Source: Devosia sediminis
GTDB lineage: Bacteria > Pseudomonadota > Alphaproteobacteria > Rhizobiales > Devosiaceae
DNA length: 64,000 nucleotides
Assembly: GCF_016411825.1 (NCBI RefSeq)
Contig: NZ_JAEKMH010000002.1
Span: forward strand, 744,001-808,000
Direction: 5' to 3'
Shown here piece after piece: positions 15,369 through 22,777 of this stretch. Made by a program: the position numbers and the translations under genes. The stretch's first letter is position 1; the number at the start of each line of letters is the position of its first letter. A model generated the notes under the pieces. That model was given only the letters and a program-made list of their open reading frames with translations. It searched no databases and was not told the origin of the DNA.

Positions 15369-16637
15369 TTAGCTGGCGGTCGTTTCGGCGGCGGCTTCAG
15401 TCGACGGGCTGGCTTCCACGGCCTGTCCGGCAGTCACGTTTTCCTGGCCCACGGTGATCACCTCGGCGATCGCCGGCAGTCCGGTGACCCACACACCCTC
15501 GCGCGTATCGCTGACGATGGTGACCGGGTAGAAGGCGACCACACCGTCTTCCACGGTGCGCACGCCCAGCACGCCATCGTCGTCCAGCGTCAGGACAGAC
15601 TGCGGCAGCAGGTGGCCCGGCGCGGTGCCGAGGCTGACCACGGCTTCCGCCGTCACGCCGTCACGGATGGCGAAGTCTTCGTTCGGAATTTCGATCTCGG
15701 CGGGGAAGGAGCGCGTCGCATTGTCGGCCACCGCCGAAATATAGGTCACCTTGCCGTCCACTGTCTGGCCGGTCACCGTGGTGATCTTGGCGTCGAGGCC
15801 AGTGCGCGCCAGGCCGATATGGACTTCCGGCACCGAGCCGATGAAGACGATCGGGTTGAGCTGGACGATGGTGGCGCAGGGCGAACCGGGGTTCAGCATC
15901 GAACCCTGCGTGGCCAGCGGATCCTGCACCAGGCCCGCCACCTTGGCGACGATCTCGGTGCGGTCGAGCTCGGCCTTGGCATTGTCGAGCGCGGCCTGCG
16001 CCTGGGTGACGCCGGCCTGCGCCTGCGCCAACCCGACTTCTGCGGTATTGGCGGTGTTGGCGGCGGCCAGGCCCCGATCGCGCAGATCGGCATTGGTGTC
16101 GAAATTGAGCTGTGCCTGGGCAAGGGCCGCTTCGGCCTGCTTGATGCCGGCTTCGGCCTGAGCCACGGCAGCGGTACGGGTCCCCTGGTCGAGCGTGCAG
16201 AGGGCATCGCCGACATCCACGCGCTGGCCCTTGGTGACATGCACCGTGTCGACCGCGCCGGCGGTTTCGGCGACTGCGGTGATGGTGGCGCGGGCCTGGG
16301 TGCGGCCGCGCAGCGGCACGTCGAGCGGCATGGCCTGGGCCGTGTAGTTCTGGGTGCGTACGGCCTGCAGCGGCGCGCCGGCGCCGGTGGTTTCCTCATT
16401 GCGCTGGGCAATGGTCAGGGCCGGATCGATTTCCGGAGCGTGGTGCTCGGCGAGCAGGCCTGCATCCCCGAGCGCAGTGGCGATGGGACCATGCTCTTCG
16501 CCTTCGATCACCGAGATGATTGGCTTTTCGCCATTGCCCGGGCCCTGGCCGCCCTGGACCAGGGTGCCCGACGCCAGCCAACCGCCTGCCAAGAGCAGGA
16601 TCAGGAAGGCCAGACCATAGGAGAACAGTGCACGCAT
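15369..16637 (-). CDS. RND efflux periplasmic adaptor (membrane fusion protein)
   Basis: 422 residues from the ATG at 16637. A longer in-frame start at 16667 would overlap the padR gene. Signal/anchor FSYGLAFLILLLAGGWLA is at the N-terminus, then a lipoyl-like half (GAVDTVHVTKGQRVDVGDALC), an Ala/Gln-rich coiled-coil hairpin with repeated Q-A-x-A-x-L units (about residues 160-230), and a beta-barrel (VVQLNPIVFIGSVPEVHI). It links the inner-membrane pump to the outer-membrane channel. Its position between PadR and the pump gives an ordinary regulated efflux operon. Confidence 0.9.
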   Translation of the reverse strand: MRALFSYGLAFLILLLAGGWLASGTLVQGGQGPGNGEKPIISVIEGEEHGPIATALGDAGLLAEHHAPEIDPALTIAQRNEETTGAGAPLQAVRTQNYTAQAMPLDVPLRGRTQARATITAVAETAGAVDTVHVTKGQRVDVGDALCTLDQGTRTAAVAQAEAGIKQAEAALAQAQLNFDTNADLRDRGLAAANTANTAEVGLAQAQAGVTQAQAALDNAKAELDRTEIVAKVAGLVQDPLATQGSMLNPGSPCATIVQLNPIVFIGSVPEVHIGLARTGLDAKITTVTGQTVDGKVTYISAVADNATRSFPAEIEIPNEDFAIRDGVTAEAVVSLGTAPGHLLPQSVLTLDDDGVLGVRTVEDGVVAFYPVTIVSDTREGVWVTGLPAIAEVITVGQENVTAGQAVEASPSTEAAAETTAS

Positions 16638-16653
16638 TGAGAAGTCTCGCCCC

Positions 16654-17202
16654 TTATTCGGCCGCATCCTTGTGCGGCTCGGCTCGCGCCATTGTGATCA
16701 GTTCGTGCATATGGGTGCGGAAGTGTTTTTCCGCAACCTCCAATACTGCACGTCCGTAGTTGATGACCCAGAGGTCTGCTGCATTGCAGGCATGCTCATT
16801 GGGCGCCTGCTCGAGTTGCTTGCGGCCCTCGACAGAGCGCTCCAGGAATTCATTGCAGCGCGCCTCCACTAGCTCGCGCGGCAGGATGTGGGCAAAGCGG
16901 GCAAACAGCAGGAACGGGCTGCGGAACATGTCCTCGCCCAACGGGCCGCTCAGCTCCTCGGCAAAGGCAGCGCGCCCGGCAGCGGTAATCGTATAGACCT
17001 TACGGGCCGGCTTGCCGTCCTGCTGCTCGGTACGGCTGGTGACGAGACCGTCATCCTCGAGCCGCGACAGCGCAGGATAGATCGAGCCATAGCTGGCCTC
17101 CACGAAATAGGCGAAATTGCCTTCCGTGCACATCCTGCGGATATCGTAGCCGCTCGCTTCGCCGTCATAGAGAATGGAGAGGCACAGGGTCCTGACGTTC
17201 AT
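16654..17202 (-). CDS. PadR-family transcriptional regulator
   Basis: 182 residues. The start at 17202 is preferred because CGGAGAACC precedes it; the open frame extends seven codons further. MNVRTLCLSILYDGEASGYDI is the usual PadR opening (given to its 20th residue and one beyond as landmark), with the winged helix ASYGSIYPALSRLEDDGLV following. The C-terminal helical half is the dimer and ligand region. PadR proteins are typically repressors of adjacent efflux genes that release DNA on binding a phenolic or other drug-like ligand. A 23-bp palindrome lies upstream. Confidence 0.9.
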   Translation of the reverse strand: MNVRTLCLSILYDGEASGYDIRRMCTEGNFAYFVEASYGSIYPALSRLEDDGLVTSRTEQQDGKPARKVYTITAAGRAAFAEELSGPLGEDMFRSPFLLFARFAHILPRELVEARCNEFLERSVEGRKQLEQAPNEHACNAADLWVINYGRAVLEVAEKHFRTHMHELITMARAEPHKDAAE

Positions 17203-17233
17203 GGTTCTCCGGTTCCGTACCATATTCTGGTTC

Positions 17234-17256
17234 GATATATGCCGGGCGTATATATC
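17234..17256. promoter_or_regulatory. Probable PadR operator
   Basis: GATATAT-N9-ATATATC, a perfect seven-base inverted repeat 31 bases upstream of the padR start. It is AT-rich and may overlap the promoter of the PadR-adaptor-pump operon. Confidence 0.6.
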
Positions 17257-17344
17257 TACGCAGGCCCTGCTGCAAGCTTAACGAGGGCGAGCGTCGCGCA
17301 GATCAGTCAGGCGCTTCGTGCATGTCACCGCATGCGGACGCGGG

Positions 17345-18163
17345 TCAGGCGAGCAGCCGCTGCATCTCAGCAGCACCCGATTCGGCCAGGGCCGGGGTTG
17401 CGGCTGCGACGAAATACGGGTTGAGAAATGCCAGCTCGCCCTTGCCGTAGCGCATCGGCGCGCCGTCCAGCGTCACCACGACGCCGCCCGCTGCTTCAAG
17501 CACGGCCTGTCCGGCGGCGGTATCCCATTCGCAAGTCGGGGTAAAGCGCGGGTAAAGCTGGGCATCGCCGCGCGCCAGAAGGCAGAATTTCAGCGACGAG
17601 CCGACCGAGACGTCACTCTCCACATCCAGCGTCCGGCAGAGCTGTTCGAGGGCCGCGTGGCCATGGCTGCGACTGGCCACGATCCGCGGTCGCGGCAGGA
17701 GGCTGGTGTGGATCGCCCGCCGCTCGGTCGCTTGGCCGTCGACGACCCGGCCGGTCCAGGCGCCGCCCGCGTCCCCGGCGAAAATCTCGCCGCTGACCGG
17801 CGCCAGCACCACGCCCATTGTGGGGCACCCGTGCTCGACCAGCGCAATGTTGACGGTGAATTCGCCGTTGCGCTTGATGAATTCCTTGGTCCCGTCGAGC
17901 GGATCGACCACCCAGTAGCGGTCCCCCAGCGCCGGAATGATCCCCGCCGCTACGCTTTCCTCGCCCAGCACGGGCAACCCGCTGGTCTTGAGATGCGCAA
18001 TGATCACCGCCTCTGCCGCCGCATCGGCCTCGGTCACCGGCGAGCCGTCATCCTTGGTCACCACATGGATCGGGCGCTGATAGACGTCGAGGATCACCTG
18101 CGCTGCGGCAATGGCGGCGGCGACGGCCAGGTCGGTGAGCGCGAGGGCAGGGGTATCGTTCAC
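17345..18163 (-). CDS. cysQ: 3'(2'),5'-bisphosphate nucleotidase
   Basis: 272-residue inositol-monophosphatase-fold enzyme that removes the 3' phosphate from PAP/PAPS, recycling the by-product of sulfate assimilation. The metal motif WVVDPLDGTKEF (about residues 83-94), the upstream LGEESV and the C-terminal CEWDTAAGQAVLEAAGG are the family signatures, and the KEF after DGT is characteristic of CysQ rather than SuhB. The start ATG overlaps the nadC stop by four bases, so both are on one transcript. Confidence 0.9.
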   Translation of the reverse strand: MNDTPALALTDLAVAAAIAAAQVILDVYQRPIHVVTKDDGSPVTEADAAAEAVIIAHLKTSGLPVLGEESVAAGIIPALGDRYWVVDPLDGTKEFIKRNGEFTVNIALVEHGCPTMGVVLAPVSGEIFAGDAGGAWTGRVVDGQATERRAIHTSLLPRPRIVASRSHGHAALEQLCRTLDVESDVSVGSSLKFCLLARGDAQLYPRFTPTCEWDTAAGQAVLEAAGGVVVTLDGAPMRYGKGELAFLNPYFVAAATPALAESGAAEMQRLLA

Positions 18164-19029
18164 GATGCGCCACCGATCACCACGTCGAGCCCCAGGTCGA
18201 GCGGCTTGGCGCCCATGGTGATCTGGCTGGTGGAAATATAGTCGACCCCGGTTTCGGCAATCGAGCGGACCCGGTCGAGCTTGACCCCGCCCGAGGCTTC
18301 GAGCTTGGCTCGCCCGGCGTTGATCGCCACCGCCTGCCGCAGCAGGTCATTGTCCATGTTGTCCAGCATGATCACGCGCGCGCCGGCCCCGAGCGCTTCC
18401 TCGAGCTCGGCCAGCGTCGTCACCTCGATCTCGATGGCGACAAGGTGCCCGGCAAAGGCTTCGGCCGCCTTGTAGGCGGCCCCGACGCCACCGGCCACGG
18501 CGATGTGGTTGTCCTTGATGAGAATGGCGTCATCGAGCGCGAAGCGATGGTTGGCTCCGCCGCCGCAGCGCACCGCGAATTTCTCAAAGGCGCGCAGACC
18601 CGGCGTGGTCTTGCGGGTGTCGCAGATCTGCGCCCCCGTGCCGGCAATGGCGTCGGCATAGGTCCGGGTCAGCGTAGCGATACCCGACAGGTGGTTGAGG
18701 AAGTTGAGCGCCACCCGCTCGGCCGACATCACCAGCCGCGCCGGCCCCACGACTTCCGCGACAACGCCCCCGGCCTCGACCCGGTCGCCATCCTGCAGCC
18801 GCCGCCGGAAGCTCACGCCATCGCCGACCAGGCGGAAGGTCGCTTCCGCCAGGTCCAACCCGGCGACGATGCCGACTTCGCGCGCCGCGATCAGCGCCCG
18901 CGCTTCCGCCCGGGGCGCCAGTGTCGCCTGGCTGGTGAGGTCACCGGCCAGGCCGAGGTCCTCCTCCAGCGCGGCCAGGACGGCGCGTTCGACGAGATGG
19001 CGCGGCAGTTGTGCGGGCAGGGCGGACAT
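18160..19029 (-). CDS. nadC: Nicotinate-nucleotide pyrophosphorylase (carboxylating)
   Basis: Converts quinolinate and PRPP to nicotinate mononucleotide in de novo NAD synthesis. 289 residues, the normal length. Signatures are LNFLNHLSGIAT, CDTRKTTPGLRAFEKFAVRCGG (in parts), HRFALDDAILIKDNH, IEIEVTTLAELEEAL, VIMLDNM and EASGGV. nadA and nadB are not in the window. It is the upstream partner of cysQ. Confidence 0.95.
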   Translation of the reverse strand: MSALPAQLPRHLVERAVLAALEEDLGLAGDLTSQATLAPRAEARALIAAREVGIVAGLDLAEATFRLVGDGVSFRRRLQDGDRVEAGGVVAEVVGPARLVMSAERVALNFLNHLSGIATLTRTYADAIAGTGAQICDTRKTTPGLRAFEKFAVRCGGGANHRFALDDAILIKDNHIAVAGGVGAAYKAAEAFAGHLVAIEIEVTTLAELEEALGAGARVIMLDNMDNDLLRQAVAINAGRAKLEASGGVKLDRVRSIAETGVDYISTSQITMGAKPLDLGLDVVIGGAS

Positions 19030-19121
19030 GAAAGCTCACCGAAACGGGTTCAGCGGTGCTTTACGACGCAAGTCCCGGCCTGACAACAGCGCCGGAGGGT
19101 ATGCTTTTGTCCGCCTGCGGC

Positions 19122-19907
19122 CTAGCGCAGCAAACTCTGCCCGCCGTCGATCCAGACGGGTGTCCCGGTAATGTGTCGGGAGGCGTCCGAAACGAGGAAG
19201 GCGATGAGGTCGGCCACGTCTTCCGCCTTGCCCGGCTTGCCGCCAGTGAGCGGAATGTCGCCCTCCGGAAATTCCACCGGCACCTCGGCCTCGTCCTTGT
19301 CCCGCTGCTGGGTATTGTCGTCGATCTCGCTCTCGATCGCCCCGGGGCAGACGGCATTGATGCGGATCTTGTGGCGCCCCAGTTCCAGCGCCAGTTGCTG
19401 CACCATGGCCACCTGTCCGGCCTTGGTCGCCGAATAGGCGCTGGCTCCGGGCGTGGTGAAGGTGCGTGTGCCGTTGATCGACGAAATCACCACGATGGCC
19501 CCGCCGCCCGCCTTTTCCAGCTCCGGCACGGTGTGATGGATGGTGAGGTAAGTGCCCTTGAGGTTGACGGTGATGGTCTTGTCCCACTCGTCGGGCTTGA
19601 TCTTTTCGATCGGCGCCCACACCCCGTTGATGCCGGCATTGGCAATGACGATGTCGAGCCGGCCGAATTGCTGGACCGCCTGCTCCACGATGGCTTTCAT
19701 GCCCGCGTCGTCGGTCGTGTCGCCGACAATAGCCAGCGCCTTGCCACCGGCCTCATTGATCTCGCGGGCGGTAGCGTCGATCTCGTCCTTGGTGCGGCTC
19801 ATCACCACAACGGCAGCGCCTTCGCGTCCCAGTTTCAGGGCCGCCGCCTTGCCGATCCCCGATCCTGCGCCCGTCACCAGCGCCACCTTGCCAGCCAGAA
19901 AATCCAT
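19122..19907 (-). CDS. Short-chain dehydrogenase/reductase
   Basis: 261 residues from the ATG at 19907, which follows AAGGAGG at a good distance. Classical SDR features are visible: TGAGSGIG (cofactor, residues 13-20), the NAGI segment, the catalytic Ser in VISSINGT, and YSATKAG as the Y-x-x-x-K pair; CPGAIESE follows. The absence of an Asp at the usual specificity position and the KV(A)LV..R/K pattern leave NAD versus NADP open. The C-terminus, FLVSDASRHITGTPVWIDGG, is ordinary. The substrate is unknown; sugar-linked work with the AGE epimerase upstream is possible. Confidence 0.88.
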   Translation of the reverse strand: MDFLAGKVALVTGAGSGIGKAAALKLGREGAAVVVMSRTKDEIDATAREINEAGGKALAIVGDTTDDAGMKAIVEQAVQQFGRLDIVIANAGINGVWAPIEKIKPDEWDKTITVNLKGTYLTIHHTVPELEKAGGGAIVVISSINGTRTFTTPGASAYSATKAGQVAMVQQLALELGRHKIRINAVCPGAIESEIDDNTQQRDKDEAEVPVEFPEGDIPLTGGKPGKAEDVADLIAFLVSDASRHITGTPVWIDGGQSLLR

Positions 19908-19976
19908 GCCCGTCCTCCTTGTTGCGTGGGGGCAACGCAGAGAACGGGCAATGGTTGTCGTCAAAAATCTGCGAAA

Positions 19977-21242
19977 TCAGAGGCGTTTGGGGTGGTCGGT
20001 ATCGATGATCGCATGGGTCAGACTGCCGGTTGCCGGGTAAAGCGGGATCAGGCAGGCCTGCAGCGCGTGATAAAGATCGGGCTTGCCGACGAACAGGCGT
20101 GAAGTCGGCACCAGGTGTTCGGTCAGCTCGCTGTGCCAGCCGCCGCGCTCGTGATCGATCAGGTGGTTCTCGGCAAAATCCCAGAGCCTGCGATACCAGA
20201 TCTGGAAATAGTCGTCGTGGTCATGCGCGCCGATATAGGCCGCCGCGCCGATGGCCTCGGCAATCGGCCACCACAGCTTTTCGCGCATGATCGGCTGGTT
20301 GTTCCAGTCCAGCGTGTAGAAAAAGCCGCCATGCTGCTTGTCCCAGCCCAGCTCCACCGCCTGGTGGAAGAGGTTGCGGGCGCCTTCGGTCATCCAGCTA
20401 TGCTCCTTGCGGCAGAGCACGAAGAGATGGAACAGCAGGCGTGACCATTCCAGCGCATGGCCCGGAGTTGTACCCGAGGGGCGGAACATCTCCGAGCCGA
20501 GATACTCCTTGTCGAGGCTCCAGTCCTCGTGGAAATGCTCGGCCACGCGATAGTCAAGCCGGGAGGCATTGCGGTTGATGATGAGGTCGGAAATCCGCGT
20601 CGCCTTGTCTAGATAGCTTTTCTCGCCGGTCGCCTCATAGGCGGCCATCAGCGCCTCGGTGAGGTGCATGTTGGAATTCTGCCCGCGATAGGTGCTGATC
20701 TGCCGCCAGTCATTGCCGAATTCCTCGCGCACGGCGCCGGCCTTCTTGTCCCAGAAGCGCTGCTCGATCACCTCGGAAATGTCGGCGATGACGGTATTGG
20801 CCAGCGGATGCCCGAGGAGCTTGGCGCTCGACGCGGCGAGCAGCACGAAGGCATGGCCATAGGCCTGCTTGCTGTCGTCGACCGTGCCATTGTCGTCCAG
20901 TGACCAGACATAGCCGCCATGGCGCTGGTCGCGGTGCTTTTCCCAGAGATAGGTCATGCCGTGGTCGACGATTTCGTCCGATCCCGGCCGGCCGATCAGG
21001 CTGCCGATCGTGGCGCAGTGGATCATGCGCGTCGTGACGTGGATTTGCCGCAGCCCGTTGTCCGGCGACAGCGGCATGCCCTCGTCGGAAAGTTCGAAGA
21101 ACCCGCCCTTGGGATTGATCGACGCCGCCTCGAAGAAGTCGAACAGGCGGCTCGCCTGCGTCATCAGGTACTGGCGGTGGAACGGGCGCTCCTGCCAGGG
21201 ACCCCGGTTGGTGGCGGGCAGGTGATCGGCGGAATGGCTCAT
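19977..21242 (-). CDS. AGE-family sugar epimerase/isomerase
   Basis: 421-residue (alpha/alpha)6-barrel protein of the N-acylglucosamine 2-epimerase family, which includes mannose isomerases and YihS-type aldose-ketose isomerases. Landmarks are RMIHCATIGSLIGRPG, YGHAFVLLAASS, NSNMHLTEALMAAYEATGE, GHALEWSRLLFHL with the active-site His, and KLWWPIAEAIGAA. The start at 21242 is chosen over the ATG at 21254 because GGGAG lies six bases before it. Mannose/fructose or sulfoquinovose-like isomerisation cannot be told apart here. Confidence 0.88.
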   Translation of the reverse strand: MSHSADHLPATNRGPWQERPFHRQYLMTQASRLFDFFEAASINPKGGFFELSDEGMPLSPDNGLRQIHVTTRMIHCATIGSLIGRPGSDEIVDHGMTYLWEKHRDQRHGGYVWSLDDNGTVDDSKQAYGHAFVLLAASSAKLLGHPLANTVIADISEVIEQRFWDKKAGAVREEFGNDWRQISTYRGQNSNMHLTEALMAAYEATGEKSYLDKATRISDLIINRNASRLDYRVAEHFHEDWSLDKEYLGSEMFRPSGTTPGHALEWSRLLFHLFVLCRKEHSWMTEGARNLFHQAVELGWDKQHGGFFYTLDWNNQPIMREKLWWPIAEAIGAAAYIGAHDHDDYFQIWYRRLWDFAENHLIDHERGGWHSELTEHLVPTSRLFVGKPDLYHALQACLIPLYPATGSLTHAIIDTDHPKRL

Positions 21243-21333
21243 GCTGGCTCCCATCCGGCGCTAAACCCACGCCGGCTCATGTCGGCACGGGTTTTAGCGA
21301 AAGCATGAGAACGTTGCAAACGCGGGTTCTATT

Positions 21334-21534
21334 CTTCTCCCCATCGGGGAGAAGGTGGCGCGCAGCGCTGGATGAGGGTGTGGCGTTCATAAAGTCACCC
21401 CACCCTCAATCCCTCCCCATCAAGGGGAGGGAGGCGCAGGCATCCGTCGCCAGTGTTCATCGTCTCCCTCCCCCTTGTGGGGAGGGTAGCGTCGCTTAGG
21501 CCCGAAGGGCCGTAGCAGAGCTAGGGTGGGGGTT
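21334..21534. repeat. Palindromic repeat cluster, downstream of fbp
   Basis: Three palindromic units: TTCTCCCCATCGGGGAGAA, CCCTCCCCATCAAGGGGAGGG and CTCCCTCCCCCTTGTGGGGAGGG (in part), followed by GTAGCGTCGCTTAGGCC...GGCCGTAGCAGAGCT and GGGTGGGGG. Bases 21394-21487 recur almost unchanged at 22654-22747 on the other side of fbp. Confidence 0.85.
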
Positions 21535-21537
21535 GCT

Positions 21538-22485
21538 TTACGCCCTCGCGTACCAAGCCTCCACCCGCCGCACTTCCTCCGCAGAACCCAGAATCACCGG
21601 CACTCGCTGGTGGATCCCCGTCGGCTCGACATCGAGTATTCCCTTGCGCCCCGTCGTGGACTTGCCGCCGGCGCCTTCCACCAGCCAGGCCATGGGATTG
21701 GCCTCGTAAAGCAGTCGCAGCCGGCCGCCCTTGCTCACCGTCTCGCTGTCGAGCGGATAAAGGAAGATGCCACCGCGCATCAGGATGCGGTGGATATCGG
21801 CCACCATGGATCCCACCCAGCGCATATTGTAGCGTTTTCCGGCCGGCCCTGTTTCACCGGCGACGCTCTCTTTCACATAGCCTGTCGTCGCCGCATCCCA
21901 GAAGCGCTCGCGCGCCGTGTTGATGGCAAATTCCCCGCTCGCTTCCGGCACCTTTGCCGCAACGACCGTCTGCACCCAGCGGCCCCCGGCATCGAGCGTG
22001 AATACGCTCGTATCGCCCATGACGCGCAGCACGAGGCTCGTCGCCGGGCCATAGGCGACATAGCCGGCCGCCAGTTGCGCCGTGCCCTTCTGCAGAAGCC
22101 CGCCTGCCGCATCGAGGACGGAAAAAATCGTGCCCACCGTGACGTTTACGTCGAGGTTTGAAGACCCGTCGAGCGGATCGGTGGCGATGTTGAAGCGGCC
22201 TTGAATCGAAAGATCAACCGCTTCATCCAGCTCTTCCGACACCAGAATCGAAATTGCCGGATTTTTGCGCAAGTGATTCAAAACTATGTCGTTTGAGATC
22301 ACGTCGAGCGCCTTCTGCGCCTCGCCCTGCACGTTGTCTGACCCCGCCAGCCCGGTCTGCCCGGCAATCGGCGCCTCGCGCAGGACGGCGCCGATCTCGA
22401 CCCCCGCCGCAGCCATGGACAGGATCGCCCCCGCGAGCTCCCGGTCATCAGTCTGCGTCGCCAGCCATTCAACAAGATCGGTCAT
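21538..22485 (-). CDS. fbp: Fructose-1,6-bisphosphatase class I
   Basis: Hydrolyses fructose 1,6-bisphosphate to fructose 6-phosphate in gluconeogenesis. 315 residues. The metal-binding signature ATDPLDGSSNLDVNVTVGT, the upstream VSEELDE, and LRLLYEANPMAWLVEGAGG (sugar-phosphate site) are clear. The start at 22485 is used because the extra 12 codons upstream have no homology feel. Two nearly identical 94-bp repeats flank the gene in direct orientation. Confidence 0.95.
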   Translation of the reverse strand: MTDLVEWLATQTDDRELAGAILSMAAAGVEIGAVLREAPIAGQTGLAGSDNVQGEAQKALDVISNDIVLNHLRKNPAISILVSEELDEAVDLSIQGRFNIATDPLDGSSNLDVNVTVGTIFSVLDAAGGLLQKGTAQLAAGYVAYGPATSLVLRVMGDTSVFTLDAGGRWVQTVVAAKVPEASGEFAINTARERFWDAATTGYVKESVAGETGPAGKRYNMRWVGSMVADIHRILMRGGIFLYPLDSETVSKGGRLRLLYEANPMAWLVEGAGGKSTTGRKGILDVEPTGIHQRVPVILGSAEEVRRVEAWYARA

Positions 22486-22572
22486 GCGGAGGTCTCCATT
22501 GCTGGCGTCCACAATCCCCAATCAGGAAGGTGAGACAAGGCCGACTTTCGGGTGAGGTAGTCAGGTTCCCGT

Positions 22573-22764
22573 CCACCCTCCCCCTTGAGGGGAGGGTAGT
22601 GAAGCTTGGTGCGCAGCACCTAGCGCAACTAGGGAGGGGGTGCGACCGTTGCCGTCACCCCACCCTCATTCCCTCCCCATCAAGGGAAGGGAGGCGCAGG
22701 CATCAGTCACCAGTGTTCATCGTCTCCCTCCCCCTTGTGGGGAGGGATCAAGGGTGGGGGTGAT
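22573..22764. repeat. Palindromic repeat cluster between fbp and NAD-GDH
   Basis: CCACCCTCCCCCTTGAGGGG (start), an AAGCTTGGTGCGCAGCACCTAG-like middle in parts, AGGGAGGGGGTG, then CCCTCCCCATCAAGGGAAGGG and CCCCCTTGTGGGGAGGG. The second half repeats 21394-21487 with only four internal differences plus the last base. Confidence 0.85.
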
Positions 22765-22777
22765 CGTGAGGCTCCTG

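Noticed and set aside
21334-21534. Possible CRISPR array in regularly spaced GC-rich repeats
   Set aside because: The repeats are palindromic, few, unequally spaced and separated by related rather than unique spacers; no cas genes are present.
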